From Phragmites australis (taxonomy: Eukaryota > Streptophyta > Magnoliopsida > Poales > Poaceae), in contig NC_084921.1 of assembly GCF_958298935.1 (NCBI RefSeq), positions 43,061,001 through 43,125,000 on the forward strand: 64,000 nucleotides of DNA. Reading direction: 5' to 3'. Below the pieces are notes generated by a model. The model ran no database searches. It worked only from the letters and a program-made list of their open reading frames with translations, and was not told the origin of the DNA. Positions 56,891 to 64,000 of this stretch are shown piece by piece (position 1 is the stretch's first letter; every line of letters begins with the position of its first letter). Both the position numbers and the translations under genes were made by a program.

Positions 56891-59800
56891 AGGAGACCCT
56901 CCTTGATCCTTACATATCTCGAAATCATCGCGTATCAATACTATGAACATATTTTTGAATAAATGTACGAGATTATCACAAGATTTAATTTACAAGATAT
57001 TTATCAACCCACATTATTGTAATTCATGAGAATAAAACAATTTAGGTGCAATATACTTAGTGATATTGCTCTTTACGTAACATGTTTGCATCTAAGCAAC
57101 ACAAGCAGTATTTTCTTCGTAGATAATGATATATGATTCAGTAGAATCAATACCACATGATTGTTGTATGTGGTTTATCATTCTGCGAAGCCACACGTAT
57201 TGATGTGATGCTTCATATAATGCAATTATTTCAGAATGATTGGTTGATGTAGCCACTAGAGTCTGTTTGGAAGATTTCTATAATATGATTGTTTCACCTG
57301 TAAGAACACGAAGCATGTCTGTGATCTAACATTATGGGTGTGAGGAACGGTGACATCCTAAGAGGGAGGTAAATTAGGACACTTAAAACTAATGATCTCA
57401 GAAACTTTGCAAGATAAATCTATCTCAATTTCTATTTAAATGTGTTTTGAGTTTATCTAGTGTGTCTACTCTACCACTCAAGAGGATTGCAACCTATTCT
57501 AGCAAGGTAAATTGCAAGTATGTAAATGTGAAAACGTAAATAAGATAGAGAGATAGCAAACTCGGCACAATGGATTTTTATCCCGTGGTATCGGTGGCAC
57601 ATAATCCATACCTAGTCCACGCTGGAGCTCCACAAATGATATACTCCCGATCGCCAAGTCTCTTCCAGTCACAGCTCTTGAGCTACTAAGTCACCAAGAC
57701 AAGATAAGCCACCAAGCCATCAAGGTGAAGTCTCACCACTAACCTCTCTTTCGGTCACTTATACGCCGTCTTCACTTTGGAGCTTTAGTCATAAAAGACA
57801 GGGGCTTCCGTGTTCCTGCACAATCTTCTTGCCGCCGCTTCACACCAAGTCGAAGAGTCAACAAGTTATCGGTGAGTCACCAAGACTCCAAGACGTCGAC
57901 GTACCTCTTGGTACATGGTTGGATTATTCCTTGATCCACTCTCTATGTTGTAGCACCTAGCAACACTTTTCTCTAGGTCTATAAGCACTAATCACTATCT
58001 AAATTTGTGCTTAATCACATTGGATGATCACCTTTAGTACTTTCATGACTTGTATGTCTTCTCAAGTATATATGAGGTTATCTGTACTCTAGCACCTTCA
58101 AATGACTAAGTGGAAGGGTATTTATAGCCTTAATCCCGCGGACTAGCTGTTGCCCCAACAACTCAAATTCTCTGTATATGATGGATATTCCAATATAGAT
58201 AGATTGTACTCACCTGAACTTTCAGCGTGTACACCTTCCAAAAACTAGCTGTTGAAACTCCACTCAAAACCAATGTGAACACCAGATGTTTTGGAGTGTT
58301 CACCAGCTCCATCGTCGGACCATCCGACATGTTCAACTAAGCCATTTTGTGCCTTCCTCAGTGCAAAATACTCTAACGTTACTTTGCTTTATCGTCGAAC
58401 CATCTGGCGTGTTAAACTACACCAAACCGGACTTTGACATAGTCTCTACAACAAATGCTCCGGCGTATACTCTGGTGTGCACACTTCAATCGCCGAACCT
58501 TCCGGTATGTAGTCCTTCGATCTTCCTACTGTTGCAATCCTCTCTGCAACAATTGCTCTGGTGTATACTTCGGTATGCATACTACTGATTGTCGGACATT
58601 CCGGTGTAGTCATTTTTCCTGTGACTTCTCCAATTCAACCAAACTTTGTCCCGGTTACGATGACTTCTTCATGTATTGCATCCATGAGACCTATTAGCAT
58701 ATATTCTTGACAACATGTTAGCCCCAATGACTATGTTTTCATTAATTACTAAAATCACAATCATGATCTAATATGGTCAGGGATCTGATAAGTAGCCAGC
58801 GTCAGTGTATCCAATTATGTTTGGATCCTAGTTTCTTAGAAATTGAAAGAATAGACCAAGATCTGTGGTGCATTTGAGATATCTAAGGATATTCTTGACT
58901 TCTGTCCAATGACGTTTAGTTGGAGCAGCGTTGTGTCTAGCTAGTAAGTTAACTGCAAATATGATATCAGATATGGTGCAATTTACAAGGTACATGAGCA
59001 CCCAATAGCACTGAGATATGGAACCTCGGGTCCCAATATCTCTTCTCCATCATCCCGTGGTTTAAATGGATCTTGCTCCATATCTAGAGATCAAACAACC
59101 ATAGGTGTTTTAGATAGATATGATTTGTCTATATTGAATTTCTTCAATATATAAGAAGCTTGGTGTACTAGAATTCCTGAGGGAAGGTGCTCAAGTTGTA
59201 AACCTAAATAAAATTTGGTTTTATACAAATCCTTCATCTCAAATTCCGTCTTTAGATGATCATGTGCTTTATTGATACCTTGTGCGTTGCCAATGGTATT
59301 TAGGTTATCAACATACATTGAGATAATACAAAATCCTATCGAGGATTTCTTGATGAACATGCATGGACAATCATCATTATTAGAGTAACCATTCTACAGA
59401 AGGAACTCACTAAGTCGGTTGCACCACATTCGTCCTCACTACTTTAAACCATATAGTGACTTATTGAGCTTTACACATAAATATTATGGTTTGCGTTTGG
59501 ATTAAGAATTTGGATTCCATGGAACCTTCATGTATATGTCCGAATCGAGTGACCCATATGGATATATGGTCACTACATTCATCAACTGCATAGATAGATG
59601 ATTTTTAATTACCAATGAGATAAGATATCAGAATATGATTCTACTCATGACTGGAGAATAGGTTTCATTGAAATCTATTATGGGTCTCTGTGTGAACCCT
59701 TGTGTTACTAGCCTTGCTTTGTATCTCACCACCTCATTGTTCTCATTCCGTTACTGGATAAAAACCCATTTGAATCCCACGGAGAAGATATTTGGAGGTG

Positions 59801-62800
59801 TAGGTATTACTTTTGTGAATACCTCTCTTTTTATGAGCGAGGCTATTTCTGCTTGGATTGCATCCTTCTATTGTGTCTAGTCCGAGCGTATTTCACACTC
59901 TGACATGGTCTTGGGATCTGGATCATTTTGGAGGTTGTTTGCAATCATAGTGGAGAAGTATGTGTCAACAATTGTAGTCTTTTGGTCGTGTGATTCTCTA
60001 GAATCTAGGTAGTTGGTAGAAATCTCTTGTACCATTAGTGACTATTCGCGATTTTGTAATATATTGAGTTGGGGTATTCCGATGTCCCAGCATCATAAAT
60101 TGTGTGCACTATTGAGCTAGGTTGTGGATATTTCCCATCCACTGGGTGTATACTACCCATTCGGTGTCTGTCAACTTGAGGTTGACTTGCACTTGTTGTT
60201 TCAGAGGATTTCTTCCTCTGTTTTCTTTAGCGTTTATGAGAAGTTATATCCTCCTTTGTGGCCGTACTTTGCACCCTCTTATTTTGAACAAGGAGTTGAG
60301 TGGTTTTATTTGGTACATCTACTCTTTCGGGCACATTTTTGGCAGGATTATAGTATTTGGTGGCACCTTTGTAGTCAGTAAATATGTCTGATAGGTTACT
60401 TGCAATGTGTTGCAAATTAATGCTTTTATGAAAATGGAGTTTAGATTCTTGAGTATGTGGATCTAAATCGAAAATGCCTTGAAATATCCCCCTAATATCA
60501 AAAAATAATCCTCATTGAATATACAGTCAGCATACCGGGTCGTGAATAGGTCCCTTATGAGGGGCTCGAGGTATTTAATGATCGACGAATATTGATACCC
60601 CACATAGATCCTTAATTTCCTGTGTGAGCCCATAGATCTATGTTGCGATGGTGAGATCAGTACATATGTAGCGCAACTGACTTTACGTAGATCGGAAATG
60701 TTCGGTGGATTTTCTTGTACTAATTGTAGAGGGGAAGTACTATGATATGCAGTAGGTCACAATTGAATTAAGTCAACAGCGTGTAAAATATCATGACCCT
60801 AACATAAGGTTGGTAAATTGCAATTCTATAATAAAAGTCATGCAATGAGCTTAATTCTTTTGACAAGAGACTCTGCCAAACTATTTTGAGTATAGACATA
60901 TGAGACATAATGTTGAACTTGAATTTCTAGGGCTATACAATAGTCATTGAAGGCACGTGAGGTGAATTCTGTCGTATTGTCCATTCGAATTGACTGAATT
61001 TGATGTTCAGATAATGTGCTCGTAATTTAATAATTTGGGCCATTATTTTGGTAAATACATGGTTTCAAGTGGACAAGAGACACACGTGAGACTATCGTAT
61101 AGATGCGTCTATTAGAATCATGAGATATTTGAATGGTCCAGTTAATGGTTGTATATGACCACATATATCACATTGAATGGGTTCAAAGAATTTGATTGGT
61201 TCTGTTTAAATTTTAAGGTAAGATAGGAATTTAGCTTCATTTAAATCATGACCAATGGAATTCCTGATAATTTTCCACATCATACCTATGTCGGGATGAC
61301 CAATGCGATCATGCTAAGCTTGGAATGCATTAACATTATGAAAAATTACCTTATAAGAAAAATTTTCTACGGGTTTGATGTATCTGTAGTACAATCCTGA
61401 TGATAAAGAGAGAGAAAATTTTAAGCACTTGCTTGCCATATCCTTTGTTTTTTGTTAAGAGGAGACAATCCTCTTTGTTGTCATTATGAGTTTCAATATG
61501 AAAACTATTCTAACAGATAACTTAGTAAGATATGAGTTGAATTGGGATAAAATAAAGCATCATCGATTATGACTTAGTACCCATAGGGAGAGTAATTATG
61601 GTAGGATCAGAGCCAACAATCACTACATCACGTCCAGTGATTGTCAAGATATTTTCTTATCTCTTAGTAAGAGTTTGAAAATATTTTTTTTCTAAGTATA
61701 GAATTTGTGGTGCAACTATGCATAAGGCACATTTCCTCCTCCATCGGATTGACTCTTGTAGAAATCTATATATAGAAATGAATAATTTAATTTGAAATTA
61801 TTTATCAGATATATAGAATACATGCAAACTTTATTTAGTATCATAAATGCTGATACAATATTGTTACATACAATATATAATGATGACAACTTATTTTTAC
61901 AACAACTAATAGATGTAGATAATATAGTATCTAAGAAATTGAGAGACTAGATAAGATCTACAAGCATATCATGCGAAGCAAATTTGACAATCATGTTTTC
62001 CGTGCTCACATGATCTTCTGGATGCTGAAGAGTCTGGTTGTTACTTAGTTCTTGTGGAACTTGTTGTGAACAATTAGCCTCCTTTATGGTGTCAGTTTGA
62101 AGATTGAAGTATGCTTCTTATCTTTATCCTTGAGTAGGTCGGTTACATCCCACAGATTGTTAATATATATCAATTAAATATCTCAGGGTGCAGCATTTCT
62201 TAGTGGTATGCTTGTAGCAACCACACTTATGACAAACATTAGATTTGTCAAATTTGGGTTTAGAAAAGTCTTTCCCCTTTTCCAATGCACGTGGTTTCTA
62301 CTTCTTGTTGTGTTAGCATTTACCTTTAAAGTTTGTTGGTTGTAAAAGAGCTATCGAATTTGTTATTATTCTAGACATTAGAATGTACTTTAGGTAAAGG
62401 ACAAGTGCTAATTGGATGCTAATAACGATTCCTTAGAAAGAGTTTATTATGCTTTTCGACCTAAAGTAATACATGTATTAAGTTAGAATAAACTTGTTAT
62501 TCTTTTGCACGATACTGTTGCTATAAGATCCTATCAGCGAGAAACATAGTAGATAAAGTTTTCTTTATCTTTTCTGCATATGTAGGTTCTCTTTTCGCAA
62601 AAATGCAACTTGAAACATATTTTATGAACAATATGATTGTTTTTTTACCGACGGATTTGAAATTCTAGAGTCGAAGATGTGTCCATTCATGACTTGCATC
62701 ATACATAATGACTGTTTTCTGCTGTTCATATCTTATTTTGAGAGCTAGCCATAGAGTGCTCAGATTTTCTTCTACTAGATGCTCAGATTTTAGATACGGA

Positions 62801-62983
62801 TGAATATGGTGACTTATTATGTATAATACATCGTATTTAACTTGATATGCGAGTGGTGGATCTCCCTCTTAGGGAGGTTGGAGTGCCACTACCATTTCAT
62901 GGGACGCAAGACTGACCTTGACGTCCATAGCCCATGTTGGATAGTTGTGACCATCGAGCACGAGTTCATCGAACTCTTTACCG
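56890..62983 (-). pseudogene. Degenerate Ty1/copia gag-pol, split by an insertion
   Basis: Read on the minus strand from an ATG at 62983 (MTGKEFDELVLDGHNYPTW). Order seen: gag with in-frame stops; CCHC knuckle CHKCGCYKHTTKKC (about 62190-62240); integrase core RMDNTTEFTSRAFNDYC (about 60930-61000); RT with [20 protein letters not shown] and YVDN where functional elements have YVDD (about 59290-59310); YLKCTTDLGLF and GYTDAGYLSDP of RNase H (to about 58786). The RNase H C-terminal half resumes at about 57335-57000 (SEIIALYEASHQYVWLRRM). Multiple stops and small shifts are present throughout. The gap of about 1.4 kb inside RNase H is the insertion at 57341-58770. Confidence 0.82.
57341..58770. 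mobile_element. Unclassified 1.4-kb insertion in the copia RNase H region
   Basis: Starts TGTGAGGAACGGTGACATCC and ends ATTACTAAAATCACAATCA, flanked by TGATCTAACAT (left) and TGATCTAATAT (right), a near-perfect direct repeat of about 11 bp. The interior has CATCGTCGGACCATCCGACA-type degenerate units at about 58280-58620. The start (CCTAAGAGGGAGGTAAATTA) and end match the style of the 42841-45607 repeat. No protein domain. Exact ends are uncertain by about 10 bp. Confidence 0.55.
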
Positions 62984-63760
62984 GTCATCTTGACCTACAT
63001 GGATTTAAACCATAGATTTGATTAATTTACTATAGATAAATTAAAAATCATCATGGTAATGTTGTAATAATGATGCAAAAATTTTAAAGTCAAGTTGGAT
63101 TTATATAGTGCAGACCTTAAATTGTGTAGCTAACAAGTTGAAGATAATCGCCAAATATGGTGTAGATCTCATAGTAGTATGAGATAAAATCTGACATTTG
63201 TCAGTAGATGTCTATGTTCCTATTAATTTATGTTATGCTAAATAGAATATTTAGTAGAACACATTGATGGTAGTCATTAAATCAAGATGACAAAATGTAT
63301 ACCTCACAATAATGATGGATAATCTGTAAATATGTAGTAGATGCAATAGTTCTATTACCTTGTGTTTCATAAATATTAAATTGAGGTAATCACTTAATTT
63401 GATTTTGTATTTAAATTCTACTTGAATTAAGCACTTTTGGACATAAGAGCTCTTGGGGCTTAATTAAGGTCAATTAGTATATAATTCTGGAAGAAAATGA
63501 TCTCAATTGCAAAATTAACATGGTCATAAACAAAATAACATGTTATAGGGATTCATGAAGCAAACACATTGATCATTATATAATATTCCAGAAAAATAGG
63601 GTCTGAAATATGAAGTTACAACAGTAAATAACACAATATGCAATTACTGTAACACTGGGGGCCTAAACATAAAAAGTACTAGATACATAGTACTATTTAG
63701 TGAGACCATCTTGCAATTTATCATAAGCCTTGGGGGTCAACCGCAAAATGGCCTTAGGCA
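62984..63760. other. 5' region of the degenerate copia element, LTR not resolved
   Basis: AT-rich sequence upstream of the gag start where a leader and 5' LTR would be expected. I found neither a primer-binding site nor an LTR matching the one at 56528-56890. Confidence 0.3.
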
Positions 63761-64000
63761 AGCGCTAGCGGCCTTTCGACCCATGTGGTTAGGCACGGGA
63801 AGCGCAGGTCGGGGCAACCTGGGCTTGAGCTGACATGACCTTTCAGTCGGCCTAGGTTAGGAGCGCTCGTGGCGTATAAAGGGGCCAGGGACAATGGTAG
63901 TGTTAGGGTTTCCCCTAGCCCCACCTGTCACACTCATTGCCATGCTCTTCCATGCTGCATAGTGGCCGTTGCCGTCGCGCCGCTTCGCCACCGCACCATC
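63761..64000 (+). promoter_or_regulatory. Promoter-like GC-rich segment at the right edge
   Basis: TATA box GTATAAAG at about 63874-63881, followed by GTTAGGGTTTCCCCTAGCCCC and a GC-rich leader running off the window. It could be a gene start or the transcription start of an LTR; the window ends too soon to decide. Confidence 0.35.

Overview
This window is plant nuclear DNA, most probably from a grass (Poaceae). The evidence is: intron-containing genes with GC-rich first exons, Stowaway-, Tourist- and hAT-type MITEs, Ty1/copia and probable Ty3/gypsy LTR fragments, and plant-only gene families (plastid-targeted L13, HSFA4, NRT1/PTR, oil-body-associated protein, FT-like). I see no bacterial, organellar or viral gene set. 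I cannot name the species from sequence alone.

Layout. 1-4067: 5' part of a Ty1/copia element on the minus strand with an apparently open gag-pol frame. 4068-6700: repeat-derived intergenic DNA. 6762-10751 (minus): complete 12-exon ankyrin-repeat protein kinase. 11.3-18.6 kb: MITEs, a Pack-MULE-like element, local tandem duplications and a broken FT-like (PEBP) gene. 18.6-23.1 kb: near-complete autonomous hAT element whose transposase is broken by one missing base. 24.3-25.6 kb: a Stowaway MITE and a second hAT remnant. 26106-31056 (plus): six-exon MACPF gene carrying nested transposons in its last intron. 31.7-32.6 kb: local tandem repeats. 33206-37023 (plus): NRT1/PTR-family transporter with a duplicated small 5' exon. 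38421-39262 (plus): two-exon oil-body-associated (DUF1264) gene. 39.3-47.3 kb: repeats, including a Tourist-like MITE, a 2.7-kb unclassified repeat, an LTR and an hAT MITE. 47494-48535 (plus): DUF616-family pseudogene. 49318-51550 (plus): plastid ribosomal protein L13. 53681-55596 (plus): class A4 heat-stress transcription factor. 56.5-63.0 kb: a degenerate copia element (minus) split by a later insertion. 63.0-64.0 kb: unresolved, with a promoter-like end.

The host genes are unrelated and show no pathway clustering: a signalling kinase, an immunity-type MACPF protein, a membrane transporter, a seed lipid-body protein, a plastid ribosomal protein and a stress regulator. Exon structures for the kinase, MACPF, NRT1/PTR, DUF1264, L13 and HSFA4 genes were assembled by hand from GT/AG sites, phase continuity and family resemblance. 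All six give uninterrupted frames.

I found no convincing new biological system. The points most worth a second look are: the kinase with a DFD in place of DFG, the in-frame duplicated 5' exons of the transporter, an hAT family represented by one nearly intact element plus two likely derivatives, the gene-rich transposon in the MACPF intron, and three broken genes or elements with single identifiable lesions.
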